A stretch of DNA of 64,000 nucleotides from NORP240 sp046047495 (GCA_046047495.1 JBJOHV010000089.1:1-64000), one strand, 5' to 3'; shown: positions 1 through 10,238, counted from the stretch's first letter. Translations and numbers: made by a program. The notes: generated from the sequence alone by a model not told the origin.

Positions 1-1279
1 CCAGGCAGGAAAAGAAATTGCCGTAGGCATCGCGACGGATGAACAGCCGCACCCGCCGCCGCTCATGGATCTGATTGATCTGCATGGCGGTGTTGAACAA
101 CTGCTCCGTGGTGATCTGGAACAGCTCGTCTCTAGGCAGGATATTGATGACCTGATTGAGACCCTTGATGCTGTGGCCATTGGGGGAGAAGCCGGAATGC
201 TCCAGCACCCACTTCACCTTCTTGCGCACCAGGGGGATTTCCGCAGCCCGCTGGAAGTACACGGTCGAGGTGTACAGGCCCAGGAAGCGATGCTCCACCC
301 GCACCTCCCCCGCGGCATCGAACTCCTTGATCAGCACATAGTCGTAATAACCAGGACGATGAATCTTGGAACGGGAAGAGGACTTGGCAAAGCTGCACAG
401 CTGCTTCTGCAGGATCAGTGCACCCGCACCCTCGATCACATCCTTGAGCATGACCCTGGTCTTGAGGCTGGTCTTGAGTCGGGAAATCCCCAGCAGTGAT
501 TGCTCATCCAGGGTCATCAGCTTGCCCTTGGCAGTATCGCTGATGCGGTATTGCTCATAACCCAGGAAGGTGAAATGGTTGTCCACCAGCCAGGCGATGA
601 ACTCACAGCTTTCCTTCAATTCCTCGTCACTGAAAGGCACCGGCGCCGCCAGCAGTTTTTCCCGCACCTCCAGGGCATGGCGGGCCATGGGGGCATAATC
701 CTGCACCGCCAGGGCCACGTGCTGAAGAATATCCTCCAGGGACTTGTGCAGCGCGGCGATCTCTTCTTCCGACAACCAGCTGGTGTGAAAACACAACAGG
801 GCTTCGGCGCGATTGGTGTCGGTCTTGGCGGCGGCGAGTTTCTGCAACGCACCGGTGGCGGAACGCTCCGTGTGATAGACGGCGTTGTACACCGCATTGA
901 TGGCGATGCCGCGTCCCGTCAGTTCCTGACTGACCGAATCCACCAGGAACGGCATGTCGTCCACCAGGATGTGGATCACGGTGCCGTGATCGCTGATGTC
1001 CTTGTGCCCCCCGCTGCCTTCGGGATGACTGAAACCGATGCGCGGTGCCGTGCCTTCATGGACCTGGATGAAGTCCCAGGCCTGCATGACTTCATCGGCC
1101 ACATGCTTCAACGGCAGGCGTGCCAACTCGGAGTGGGAACTGCTGGCAAAGAAGCGGCGGGCGAACAGGGTTAGGGTCTCCGCCTTGCGTTTGCCATGGC
1201 GGGATTCAAACTTTTTGTACAAGGGCGCCAATAACACATTATCGGCTGAGGGGTGTTCCGAAGCGGTGACAATATCCAT
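1..1279 (-). CDS. gdhB: NAD-specific glutamate dehydrogenase, large type (5' part, runs off window)
   Basis: The minus-strand frame is open from an ATG at 1279 to the window edge and gives about 426 N-terminal residues. The translation carries features of the very large (about 1600-residue) NAD-dependent glutamate dehydrogenases of Proteobacteria, such as DDMPFLVDSV, the segment with YYDYVLIKEFD followed by HRFLGLYTS, NILPRDELFQ and RLFIRRDAYGNF. These enzymes deaminate glutamate to 2-oxoglutarate and ammonia in the cytoplasm, and the N-terminal part is thought to be regulatory. The catalytic domain lies outside the window. The gene diverges from the MoxR operon across a 122-bp gap holding a palindrome at 1337-1350. 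Family assignment is strong; the symbol follows Pseudomonas usage. Confidence 0.9.
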   Translation of the reverse strand, partial: MDIVTASEHPSADNVLLAPLYKKFESRHGKRKAETLTLFARRFFASSSHSELARLPLKHVADEVMQAWDFIQVHEGTAPRIGFSHPEGSGGHKDISDHGTVIHILVDDMPFLVDSVSQELTGRGIAINAVYNAVYHTERSATGALQKLAAAKTDTNRAEALLCFHTSWLSEEEIAALHKSLEDILQHVALAVQDYAPMARHALEVREKLLAAPVPFSDEELKESCEFIAWLVDNHFTFLGYEQYRISDTAKGKLMTLDEQSLLGISRLKTSLKTRVMLKDVIEGAGALILQKQLCSFAKSSSRSKIHRPGYYDYVLIKEFDAAGEVRVEHRFLGLYTSTVYFQRAAEIPLVRKKVKWVLEHSGFSPNGHSIKGLNQVINILPRDELFQITTEQLFNTAMQINQIHERRRVRLFIRRDAYGNFFSCL

Positions 1280-1336
1280 TGTGGTGGGTGTTGATCTGCC
1301 TTAATTCAGGCTGCCAAGTCTCCCTAGACATCCCAT

Positions 1337-1350
1337 TGAAAACGTTTACA
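1337..1350. promoter_or_regulatory. LacI/PurR-like operator palindrome
   Basis: The 14-mer TGAAAACGTTTACA is an inverted repeat with a single mismatched pair, centred on CG and containing the perfect core AAACGTTT. That core is typical of LacI-family operators. It sits between the divergent glutamate dehydrogenase and MoxR genes, 58 bp and 52 bp from their start codons, where it could act on either or both. The match is by eye only and no LacI-type regulator gene is in the window. Confidence 0.35.
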
Positions 1351-1401
1351 ATCCCTGACTTCGCCTTAAACGCTCATTTTTAGTAAGAGAATAACGAACC
1401 C

Positions 1402-2361
<960 letters not shown>

Positions 2362-2375
2362 CGGTCCCCCCGACC

Positions 2376-3353
2376 ATGTCCAGCGCCCAGCATCTCCCGG
2401 ATTTTTCACAGGGCCGCTTCCAGTGCCGCGGCGCCGTGATCAGCCTGGAACAATTGCTGATCCAGCGTTTTGCTGCACGTACCCTGGAATATCTCACCCA
2501 GAAACGCTCCATTGCCGGCATTTCGGGCATGCACCTGTCCAAGATGCGGGGCCGTGGTATCGACTTCGAGGAGTTCCGCCCCTACCAACCGGGGGACGAT
2601 ATCCGCCTGATCGACTGGCGTGTCACTGCTCGAACGAGTCGACCGTTCACCAAAGTCTTCCGGGAAGAGCGGGAACGGCCTGTCATCATCGCCCTGGACC
2701 AGACCCACAACATGTATTTCGGCTCCCAGGTGGCCTTCAAGTCGGTGATCGCCGCCCAGACCGCCGCCCTGCTGTGCTGGCTGGCCATCGACAACGGCGA
2801 CCGGGTGGGTGGCCTGGTGTACTCCGATACCAATGCCAACATGGTGCGCCCGCGCCGCAGCCGCCGGTCAGCCATGCACCTGCTCAACTATGTGCAGGAC
2901 TATAACCAGCGCCTCACCCACAATCATGGTGAGGGGCATACACCAGACCCGGATTTCAAACCCGGCCTGGCCTACTCCCTCGGGCAGATCCGCCGCATCA
3001 CCAAGCCCGGCTCCACCCTCTACATCATCTCCGACTTCGTGACCCTGGATGACCAGGCCATGCAGTACATCTTCCAGTTGTCCCGCCACAACAACGTGGT
3101 GTGCTGTTTCGTCTACGACGCCCTGGAAGAAATGCTGCCTGTGCCGGGTTTTTACAGCATTACCGACGGTTCCCGGCGCGGCTCCCTCAATACCTTCAAC
3201 AGCAAGGTGCGGGACAATTACCGCCAGCAGTTCCGCGACCGTCTGCAGTGGCTGCAGGGGGAACTGGACACCCTGCAGGTTCCTTTGATCAAACTTCGCA
3301 CCAACCAACTGGTGGTGGATCAGGTGAGGCAATGGATAGCGCAGAGCTACTAG
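2376..3353 (+). CDS. DUF58 domain protein of the MoxR/Bat operon
   Basis: 325 residues with the DUF58 signature near residues 65-105: RPYQPGDDIRLIDWRVTART followed by the FREERERPV stretch. DUF58 proteins have a degenerate von Willebrand A fold and nearly always neighbour MoxR ATPases, but their biochemical role is unsettled. This copy lacks obvious N-terminal membrane helices, unlike the second DUF58 protein in the window (23758-24762), so it is probably cytoplasmic. It starts 14 bp after moxR ends and its 3' end overlaps the next gene by 22 bp, indicating translational coupling. Confidence 0.9.
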   Translation: MSSAQHLPDFSQGRFQCRGAVISLEQLLIQRFAARTLEYLTQKRSIAGISGMHLSKMRGRGIDFEEFRPYQPGDDIRLIDWRVTARTSRPFTKVFREERERPVIIALDQTHNMYFGSQVAFKSVIAAQTAALLCWLAIDNGDRVGGLVYSDTNANMVRPRRSRRSAMHLLNYVQDYNQRLTHNHGEGHTPDPDFKPGLAYSLGQIRRITKPGSTLYIISDFVTLDDQAMQYIFQLSRHNNVVCCFVYDALEEMLPVPGFYSITDGSRRGSLNTFNSKVRDNYRQQFRDRLQWLQGELDTLQVPLIKLRTNQLVVDQVRQWIAQSY

Positions 3354-3865
3354 CCCAACTGGCGGACATCCACATGCCGGAGCCGGTGTCCTTCTGGCCG
3401 CCGGCCCCGGGCTGGTGGGTGCTGGGCGCCCTGCTGCTGGCGACCGCCATCTTCATCACGCTCAAGACCGTGCAGGCCGTGCGCCAGCGCCGAATCTGCA
3501 GCTTCGCCCTGCAGGAACTGGAGCGCTGTTACGCCCTCTACCGTCAGAATCTGAGCGGCGATGCCAACCAGGCCCGACTGCTGTTCGTCAATCAGTTGAA
3601 CAGCGTGCTGCGTCGGGTCGCCTTGTGGCACTTTCCGAATGCCGGGATTGCCAGCCTCGGCGGCCGGGCCTGGGTTGATTTTATTAAGGAAAAAGGGGAC
3701 GCTTCCTCCATCACCGACGACATCGCCGAAGCGCTCGGCCAGGGTCGTTTCAAGACCCGGTGTGATGTGGACGCCGAGGCACTCAACGCGTTCGGCCGTC
3801 ACTGGATCACCGCCTTATATATGAAGAAGCAAACCCATTCATCCACCAACGGACTCAGGGCGTAA
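3332..3865 (+). CDS. DUF4381 domain membrane protein
   Basis: 177 residues starting at the ATG at 3332. The open frame extends further upstream, but that part lies inside the DUF58 gene and is not convincing protein. The N-terminus has MPEPVSFWPPAPGWW followed by one transmembrane helix (about residues 25-45), the typical DUF4381 layout, then a soluble charged region. These small anchored proteins are regular members of MoxR-DUF58-VWA operons and probably help assemble the complex at the inner membrane. Its start overlaps the upstream gene by 22 bp and the next gene follows 6 bp after its stop. Domain identity is from pattern and context. Confidence 0.82.
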   Translation: MDSAELLAQLADIHMPEPVSFWPPAPGWWVLGALLLATAIFITLKTVQAVRQRRICSFALQELERCYALYRQNLSGDANQARLLFVNQLNSVLRRVALWHFPNAGIASLGGRAWVDFIKEKGDASSITDDIAEALGQGRFKTRCDVDAEALNAFGRHWITALYMKKQTHSSTNGLRA

Positions 3866-3871
3866 CCCGGC

Positions 3872-4942
3872 ATGCTGCAATTCACCTGGCCCCTGGCGTT
3901 TCTGGCTTTGCCCCTGCCGCTGCTGGTGTATCACTTCCTGCGCCGCGCGCCGCGTCAGGATGCAGCCCTTTACGTGCCGTTCTTCGAAGTACTGACCCGC
4001 CTGCAGTCGGACAATGACCGCCTCACCGGCAGCCGCCTGCTGACCCTCATCTGCTGCACCCTGATCTGGCTCTTGGTGGTGATCGCCAGCAGCCGCCCCC
4101 AGTGGCTGGGCGATCCCATCCAGCTGCCCTCCACCGGCCGCGATCTGATGCTGGCGGTGGACATCTCCGGTTCCATGGAAGCCCAGGACATGGTGGTCGG
4201 CAATCGCCAGACCTCCCGCATGGAAGTCACCAAGGCGGTGGTCAGTGACTTCGTGCAGCGCCGCGAGGGAGACCGCCTGGGCCTGATCCTGTTTGCCGCC
4301 CACGCCTATATCCAGGCACCCCTCACCTTCGACCGGGACACGGTGGGCAAGCTGCTGGAAGAGGCGGAGATCGGCATCATCGAGGAATCCGCCACCGCCA
4401 TCGGCGACGCCATCGGCCTCGGGGTCAAACACCTGCGGACCCGCCCGGAGAATGCCAGGGTCCTGGTGCTGCTCACCGACGGGGTGAACAACGCCGGCTC
4501 CGTTTCGCCGGTGCAGGCCGGTGAACTGGCCCAGACCGAGGGCATCAAGATCTACACCATCGGCATCGGTGCCGATCAGGTGGTGCAGCGCACCTTTTTC
4601 GGCTCCCGCTCCATCAATCCCTCCGCCGAACTGGACGAGGAATCCCTCACCCAGATCGCCGAATCCACCGGCGGTCGCTATTTCCGCGCCCGGGACGTCA
4701 ACGACCTGGTGGCGATCTACGAGGAGCTGGACCGTCTGGAAACCATCGAGCAGGACGAGCAGACCTATCGCCCCACCAAGATCCTGTTTTACTGGCCTCT
4801 TGGAGCCGCCATGCTGATCAGCTTCCTGCTGGCCATGGCCTCCCTGCCCTGGGCCCTGCTGCTGGGCGGCCGTCAGCAGGCACCGGAAGAAGCGGAGCGG
4901 GCTGACGGCAGCGCAGGCAATCCGGCCGGGAGCCGCGCCTGA
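3872..4942 (+). CDS. VWA domain membrane protein (BatA-like)
   Basis: 356 residues. An N-terminal BatA-type hydrophobic segment (about 8-24) and a second helix (about 56-73) precede a von Willebrand A domain with an intact metal-dependent adhesion site, DISGS at residues 97-101, plus the TDG loop (LLTDGVNNAG). A C-terminal helix lies near residues 305-330. BatA-like proteins place the VWA domain on one side of the inner membrane and partner with BatB, BatC and BatD; related operons are linked to aerotolerance and stress survival, but the target is unknown. The ATGG at the end overlaps the next start by one base. Confidence 0.9.
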   Translation: MLQFTWPLAFLALPLPLLVYHFLRRAPRQDAALYVPFFEVLTRLQSDNDRLTGSRLLTLICCTLIWLLVVIASSRPQWLGDPIQLPSTGRDLMLAVDISGSMEAQDMVVGNRQTSRMEVTKAVVSDFVQRREGDRLGLILFAAHAYIQAPLTFDRDTVGKLLEEAEIGIIEESATAIGDAIGLGVKHLRTRPENARVLVLLTDGVNNAGSVSPVQAGELAQTEGIKIYTIGIGADQVVQRTFFGSRSINPSAELDEESLTQIAESTGGRYFRARDVNDLVAIYEELDRLETIEQDEQTYRPTKILFYWPLGAAMLISFLLAMASLPWALLLGGRQQAPEEAERADGSAGNPAGSRA

Positions 4943-6714
4943 TGGAATTCGTGCTGCCCAATTTCCAGGAGTTCCATTTTCTGCGGCCCCTGTGGCTGCT
5001 GGGCCTGATTCCCGTCATCCTGTTCCTCAGCATGCTGTGGCGCCTCAACAGTACGGTCACCGCCTGGGACCGGGCCATCGATCACGACCTGCTGCCCTTT
5101 CTGCTGGATCGCAGCAAGAATTCCGCCCAGCGCACTCCCCTGTATCTGCTGGCCGCCGCCTGGGTGCTGGCGGTCATCGCCCTGTCCGGCCCGGTATGGC
5201 AGAAACTGCCCCAGCCGGTGCAGCGCCAGGAGGATGCCCTGGTCATCGTGCTGGACCTGTCCCTCTCCATGTTCGCCCCGGACCATGTGCCCAACCGCCT
5301 GGATCTGGCCAAGCGCAAGCTGCGGGACATCCTCGACCTGCGCAAAGAAGGCCAGACCGCCCTCATCGTCTATGCCGGTGATGCCCACACCGTCACCCCC
5401 CTGACCGACGACACGGTGACCATCACCGCCCTGGTGCCGTCCCTCAGCCCCAATATCATGCCCCTGTTCGGCAGCAATCCGGTCATGGCGGTGGAGATGG
5501 CCGTCGGTCTGCTGAACGACGTGCAGGCCCAGTCCGGGCGCATCCTGCTGATGACCGACGGCATCGCCGGCTTCAGCGAGGAACAGCGGCTGGTGGACCT
5601 GCTGGCCGAAACCAATTATCGCCTGTTAGTGATGGGCATCGGCACCGAGGAGGGCGCGCCCATCCGCACCAGTGACGGCGGCTTTCTTACCGACAACAAC
5701 GGGGTGCAGGTGATCCCCACCCTGGATCGCGGCGCCCTGCAGTCACTGGCCAACCGCACCGGCGGCCGTTATCACGACATCCAGCTGTCCGATGCCGACA
5801 TCACCTATCTGCTGGCGGATTACACCCTCGGCGAGGAAGAACTCAGCGATGTCGAGGAGGAATTCGACATCTGGTACGAACCGGCACCCTGGCTGCTGCT
5901 GCTCATCCTGCCGTTGGTGGCACTCAGCTTCCGGCGCGGCTGGCTGTTCGGCGCCGTGCTCATCATCGGCAGCGGTGTCATGCTTCCCTCACAACAGGTC
6001 TATGCCTGGGAATGGAAGGACCTGTGGCTCACCAAGGACCAGCAGGCCGCCAAGGCCCTGGAGGCTGAGGACTATGTCAACGCCGGCGCCCTGTTCCGCT
6101 CGCCCCAATGGGCCGGCGTGGCCCATTACCGCAGCGGTGATTACGGCTCCGCCATCGGCGGCTTCAGCTCCGAAAACACCGCCGATGCCCATTACAACCG
6201 CGGAAACGCCCTGGCTCTGAACGGGGATTACCAGGAGGCCATCGCCGCCTACGATATCGCGCTGGCCATCGATGCCAATCACGCGGATGCCATCCATAAC
6301 AAGGAGATCGTGGAGCAGCTGCTGCAGCAGGAGGAATCCGAGGCCAGCCAGGACCAGAACGAGTCCATGGAGAACCAGGAGAACCAGTCCGGCGAACAGG
6401 AACAGCAGGAACAGGAAAACCAGGAGCAGCAGGATCAGCAGAGCCAGGAAGGCAATCAGGAACAGGAACAGCAGGAACAACAGAACCAGCAGGCCCCCGA
6501 GGAGCAGGAAAGCTCCGAGAGCAACAGCGAACAGAATACCCCCAGTGACGCCGAGAACGAGGAGTTCGAGGAGCAGCAATCCCTGGAGCAATGGCTGCGC
6601 CGCATCGACGACGACCCGGGTGAACTGCTGCAGCGCAAGTTCCGCTACCAGTACCGCCAGCGTCAGCTCAACGGCACCTCCAACAACCTGCAGAGCGGAG
6701 GCCAGATATGGTAG
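4942..6714 (+). CDS. VWA-TPR protein (BatB/BatC fusion)
   Basis: 590 residues combining what are often two genes. Two N-terminal helices precede a VWA domain with the D-x-S-x-S metal site at D105, S107 and S109. Two more hydrophobic stretches follow near 315-355, then TPR repeats at about 370-460 (including the YNRGNALALNGDYQEAIAAY pattern). A Gln/Glu/Asn-rich low-complexity tract covers about 465-545, and a short basic tail closes the protein. The VWA part corresponds to BatB and the TPR part to BatC. The tract is probably a flexible acidic linker. The start overlaps the previous stop by one base and the next gene overlaps the end by 7 bp. Confidence 0.9.
   Translation: MEFVLPNFQEFHFLRPLWLLGLIPVILFLSMLWRLNSTVTAWDRAIDHDLLPFLLDRSKNSAQRTPLYLLAAAWVLAVIALSGPVWQKLPQPVQRQEDALVIVLDLSLSMFAPDHVPNRLDLAKRKLRDILDLRKEGQTALIVYAGDAHTVTPLTDDTVTITALVPSLSPNIMPLFGSNPVMAVEMAVGLLNDVQAQSGRILLMTDGIAGFSEEQRLVDLLAETNYRLLVMGIGTEEGAPIRTSDGGFLTDNNGVQVIPTLDRGALQSLANRTGGRYHDIQLSDADITYLLADYTLGEEELSDVEEEFDIWYEPAPWLLLLILPLVALSFRRGWLFGAVLIIGSGVMLPSQQVYAWEWKDLWLTKDQQAAKALEAEDYVNAGALFRSPQWAGVAHYRSGDYGSAIGGFSSENTADAHYNRGNALALNGDYQEAIAAYDIALAIDANHADAIHNKEIVEQLLQQEESEASQDQNESMENQENQSGEQEQQEQENQEQQDQQSQEGNQEQEQQEQQNQQAPEEQESSESNSEQNTPSDAENEEFEEQQSLEQWLRRIDDDPGELLQRKFRYQYRQRQLNGTSNNLQSGGQIW
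6340..6570 (+). repeat. CAG/GAA-rich low-complexity tract encoding Gln/Glu repeats
   Basis: Within the VWA-TPR gene the DNA becomes a run of CAG, GAA, GAG and AAC codons in irregular short tandem units such as GAACAGGAACAGCAG. It encodes almost only Q, E, N and a few S residues. The tract is in frame and could vary in length between strains through slippage. Confidence 0.7.
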
Positions 6715-8486
6715 CCCGGCTTAATCATCTGCTGCTGGCCCTGCTGCTTGCCGGCTTTGCCGCCCCCGCCCTTGCTCAGGCTCCGGACGAGCCGCAAGTC
6801 GAGGTCAGCGTGGACCGCAATGAAATGGCCCGCGGCGAAACCCTCACACTGACCATACGGGTATTCCAGCAGCGCCAGAACATCCAGCTGGACCTGTCGC
6901 CCATCACCTCCAGTTTCGACATTCTCAGCACCCGCACCTCCAGCCAGATCCGCTCCATCAACAACCAGGTGGAATCCTGGGTGGATTACATCATCACCCT
7001 GTTCCCCACCGAGGAAGGCCAGCTGGAAATCCCCGCGCTGAACATCAACGGAGTGCAGACCCCCGCCATTCCGATCACGGTAGTGGACGCCGGCCCCAAT
7101 TCCAGCCAGGGCAACAACGACCTGTTCCTGGAAACCGAAGTGAACAAGGAATCGGTGTTCGTGCAGGAACAGCTGCTGTTCACCATCCGCCTCTATTACA
7201 CCATCAGCGGCATCCGCAATCCCCAGTTCACCGAGCTGGAAATGCCCGACACCGTGATCCAGCTCATCGGCTCCCCCAACCAGTATGAAAAGCTGATCGA
7301 CGGCGTGCGCTACGGTGTCTATGAGAAGCGTTATGTGATCTTCCCCCAGCGCAGCGGCCCCCTGGAGATCCCCGACATCCTGTTCCGCGGCGAAGTCACC
7401 GACGGCTCCAGCAACTTCGTGTTCCGCAATCTCAACACCCAGCGGGTCACCGCCTACATCGAAGGCACCATCATCGAGGTGAAGGAACGCCCCGCCAGCG
7501 CCATGAACCTGCCCTACTGGCTGCCCGCCGGCAATGTGAGCATCTCGGAAACCTGGAGCGCCAATCTGGAGAGCCTGCGGGTGGGTGACACCGCCAACCG
7601 CACCATCACCCTGGTGGCGGAAGGCCTGGACGGCGCCGTGCTGCCCCCCTTCAGCCCCGCCCTCATCGACGGCAGCAACCTGTATCCCGATCCGCCGGAC
7701 ATCCAGCGCACCTTCGTGGATGGTGTCATCGTCGGCACCCGGGTGGAAAAAACATCCATCGTGCCCACCGCCAGCGGCTTCCTCGATGTGCCCGAGATCG
7801 CCATCCCCTGGTGGGACATCAACAGCGACTCCCTGCAATACGCGCGCATACCCGCCACCCGCCTGGCCATCGCCACCGTGGACGGCCAGTTGCCGGCGGA
7901 ACAGACCGTGGCCTCCACCGGCCCCATCGACCAGGAAATCGCCGCGCCGGTGCTGGACCTCAGTCTCATCGAGGACCCGGCCGCCGACACCATCAATATT
8001 CCCGTGCTGTGGCTCAACCTCGCCATCACCCTGTCGGTGCTCATCGTGCTGGCCAGCATCTACTGGCTGGTGGTGCGCCAGTTCGCACTGGATCCCGTAG
8101 GCGCCTTCAACACCTGGCTGGCCGCCCAGCGGGAAAAGCTGACCCCCGAGCACAACGAGCGGGTCGCCTTCAGCCAGCTCAGCGCCGCCCTGGACAGCAA
8201 CGATCTTCGCAAGATCCGCGAGGCCATGATCGTGTGGGCCGTGCACTACTATGCCCCGGACCGCATCCTCAGCATGGACGACATCATCCGCAACAATCCC
8301 GACAACGAGCTGGGCCGCATCTGCCTGCAGATACAGGCCAATCTGTACAACGCCAGCAGCGCGGCCACGGTCGATACCGCCCGGCTCAAGACCCTGCTGG
8401 CCACCGCCCGCAGGCAGCAGAACCGCAGCCGCAGCGAAGTCAAAAAGCAGGCCCCCTACCAGCTGCCGCCGCTGTACAAGATGTAG
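6708..8486 (+). CDS. BatD family protein
   Basis: 592 residues. A signal peptide (hydrophobic core LLLALLLAGFAAPALAQ) is followed by a long beta-rich region with the BatD opening VEVSVDRNEMARGETLTLTI. A single transmembrane helix sits near residues 432-455 (NLAITLSVLIVLASIYWLVV), and a cytoplasmic tail follows. BatD proteins (PF13584) are the large periplasmic component of Bat operons. It is last in the operon, overlapping the previous gene by 7 bp. The long opposite-strand frame here is an artefact of codon bias. Confidence 0.9.
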   Translation: MVARLNHLLLALLLAGFAAPALAQAPDEPQVEVSVDRNEMARGETLTLTIRVFQQRQNIQLDLSPITSSFDILSTRTSSQIRSINNQVESWVDYIITLFPTEEGQLEIPALNINGVQTPAIPITVVDAGPNSSQGNNDLFLETEVNKESVFVQEQLLFTIRLYYTISGIRNPQFTELEMPDTVIQLIGSPNQYEKLIDGVRYGVYEKRYVIFPQRSGPLEIPDILFRGEVTDGSSNFVFRNLNTQRVTAYIEGTIIEVKERPASAMNLPYWLPAGNVSISETWSANLESLRVGDTANRTITLVAEGLDGAVLPPFSPALIDGSNLYPDPPDIQRTFVDGVIVGTRVEKTSIVPTASGFLDVPEIAIPWWDINSDSLQYARIPATRLAIATVDGQLPAEQTVASTGPIDQEIAAPVLDLSLIEDPAADTINIPVLWLNLAITLSVLIVLASIYWLVVRQFALDPVGAFNTWLAAQREKLTPEHNERVAFSQLSAALDSNDLRKIREAMIVWAVHYYAPDRILSMDDIIRNNPDNELGRICLQIQANLYNASSAATVDTARLKTLLATARRQQNRSRSEVKKQAPYQLPPLYKM

Positions 8487-8549
8487 GCCACCGGCAACCC
8501 GGTTAAACCCTGACCGCAAAAGCCATCACCCTCCGTCAACCCAACCGCC

Positions 8550-9017
8550 ATGGCCAGCAACTCCCGCCCCGTCTACTCCACCCAGAGCGGACGGCTGTGC
8601 CCCGAATGCGGCCAGCCGGTGGACGCCTGCCGCTGCAAGCACAAACCCAAACCCACCTGGGCTGACAACTTCTCGTCAACCAATCGATCACCTTTTGGCG
8701 CCAAAAACGCACCCGGCTCTCCCAAAAGTCCCCCCAACGCCAACCGCTCAGCCCCTGGACAGCCCACCACCCCCAACGACGGCATCGTCCGTATCCACCG
8801 CGAAAAGGCCGGCCGCGGCGGCAAGGAAGTGAGCGTCATCAAGGGCCTGGCCCTCAACGAACAGGACCTCGCCGCCCTGGCCAAGGAACTCAAGGCCAAA
8901 TGCGGCACCGGCGGCACCGTCAAGGACGGCAGCATCGAGATCCAGGGCGACCACCGGGAGCGACTCAAGACCCTCCTGGAAACCAAAGGCCACAAGGTCA
9001 AACTGGCCGGCGGCTAG
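8550..9017 (+). CDS. yciH: YciH/SUI1 family translation factor with Cys-rich N-terminus
   Basis: 155 residues. The C-terminal half is a SUI1 (eIF1-like) domain with the family features VRIHREKAGRGGK, LAKELKAKCGTGG and the terminal KGHKVKLAGG. Bacterial YciH binds the 30S subunit and influences initiation fidelity. The N-terminus (VYSTQSGRLCPECG) has four cysteines at 17, 20, 27 and 29 (C-x2-C-x6-C-x-C), which look like a small metal-binding knuckle and which E. coli YciH lacks. A Pro/Asn/Ser-rich linker joins the halves. It stands alone 63 bp after the Bat operon and 132 bp before the esterase gene. Confidence 0.88.
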   Translation: MASNSRPVYSTQSGRLCPECGQPVDACRCKHKPKPTWADNFSSTNRSPFGAKNAPGSPKSPPNANRSAPGQPTTPNDGIVRIHREKAGRGGKEVSVIKGLALNEQDLAALAKELKAKCGTGGTVKDGSIEIQGDHRERLKTLLETKGHKVKLAGG

Positions 9018-9149
9018 ATTCCTTGCGACGGGCACAGTCTGCTTCGTGAACTGAATCCTGACCTCGGTGCTGACCAATTGACCTGAGGCGCACAATGGTG
9101 GATCGTTGCGGACGAATCTGACCATCATAATCAGAAGGCATTAACCACC

Positions 9150-10238
9150 ATGGCCCGCAAACATCCCCTCTCCCGTCCCGGTGAACTGGTCATCCTCCAC
9201 CACGAGTCCACGGTGCTGCGGGATAACCCACTGGGTGATCCCTGGTCGCGCAAGCTGCCGGTGTGGCTGCCGCCCCAATACTCCGGCGGACGGGGCGAGA
9301 AGCGCTTTCCCGTGCTGTATGACCTGGTGGGGTACACCGGCTCCGGCCTGTCCCATGTGGCCTGGAAGAACTTTGAGGAGAACCTGCCGGAGCGGGCGGC
9401 GCGACTGATCCACGACCGCAAGATGGGGCCCTGCATCCTCGTGTTCCCCGATTGCTTCACCGCCCTGGGGGGCAACCAGTACATCAATTCCTCCGCCATC
9501 GGCCGCTATGCGGACTACCTGACCCGGGAGCTGATTCCCTTCGTGGACCGGGAGTTCCGCACCCTGGCGGATCGCGATCACCGCGGCTGCTTCGGCAAGT
9601 CCTCCGGCGGTTACGGCGCCATCGTCCACGGCATGAAGTATGCGCAGTATTGGGGGGCGGTGGCGGATCATTCCGGTGATGCCTATTTCGATTTCGTCTA
9701 CCAGCACGACTGGCCCAACACCCTCAACGAGCTGGCCAAGTACCGGCTGCCGGCGCCCAAGGCGGGTGTGTACCGGCCCAAGGCCAATCTGAAGCCCGGG
9801 CGTGACGACGGCCGGGTGCGGCGCTTTCTGGAAAAGATCTGGGCCAACCCCAAACCCAGCGGCGCCGAGGTGCACTGCCTCATGAACCTGTGCATGGCGG
9901 CCACCTACGATCCCTCCCCCTCCGCCCCCAACGGCTTCAACCTGCCCTTTGATCTGGAAACCGGCGAGCGCATCGAGGCGCGCTGGAAAAAATGGCTGGC
10001 CCATGACCCGGTCAACCTGGTGGCCCGCTACAAAAAGGAATTGAAATCCCTCAAGGGCATCTATATCGATTGCGGCTGGCGCGACCAGTATCACATCCAT
10101 TATGGGTGCCGGCAGCTGTCACAGCAGTTGCACAAGGCAGGCGTGGCTCATCGCTACGAGGAGTTCGACGACACCCACTCCGGCATCGACTACCGCATGG
10201 ACGTGAGCCTGCCGTTTCTATACCGGGCGCTGAAGTAG
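9150..10238 (+). CDS. Esterase D/Fes-type alpha/beta hydrolase
   Basis: 362 residues of the putative esterase family PF00756. The nucleophile elbow GKSSGG (Ser near residue 150) is intact, the oxyanion-side region has LVFPDCFT, and the likely catalytic His is in DDTHSGIDYR near the C-terminus. There is no signal peptide, so it is probably cytoplasmic. It lies 132 bp after the SUI1 gene with its own leader and is followed 12 bp later by the DUF2784 gene. Substrate unknown; S-formylglutathione hydrolases, acyltransferases and trehalose-ester hydrolases share the fold. Confidence 0.85.
   Translation: MARKHPLSRPGELVILHHESTVLRDNPLGDPWSRKLPVWLPPQYSGGRGEKRFPVLYDLVGYTGSGLSHVAWKNFEENLPERAARLIHDRKMGPCILVFPDCFTALGGNQYINSSAIGRYADYLTRELIPFVDREFRTLADRDHRGCFGKSSGGYGAIVHGMKYAQYWGAVADHSGDAYFDFVYQHDWPNTLNELAKYRLPAPKAGVYRPKANLKPGRDDGRVRRFLEKIWANPKPSGAEVHCLMNLCMAATYDPSPSAPNGFNLPFDLETGERIEARWKKWLAHDPVNLVARYKKELKSLKGIYIDCGWRDQYHIHYGCRQLSQQLHKAGVAHRYEEFDDTHSGIDYRMDVSLPFLYRALK

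Noticed and set aside
6663..8519. A 618-codon minus-strand frame opposite batD
   Set aside because: Its composition (Gly/Val/His/Asp-rich) is that of a complement-strand shadow, and batD is well supported.
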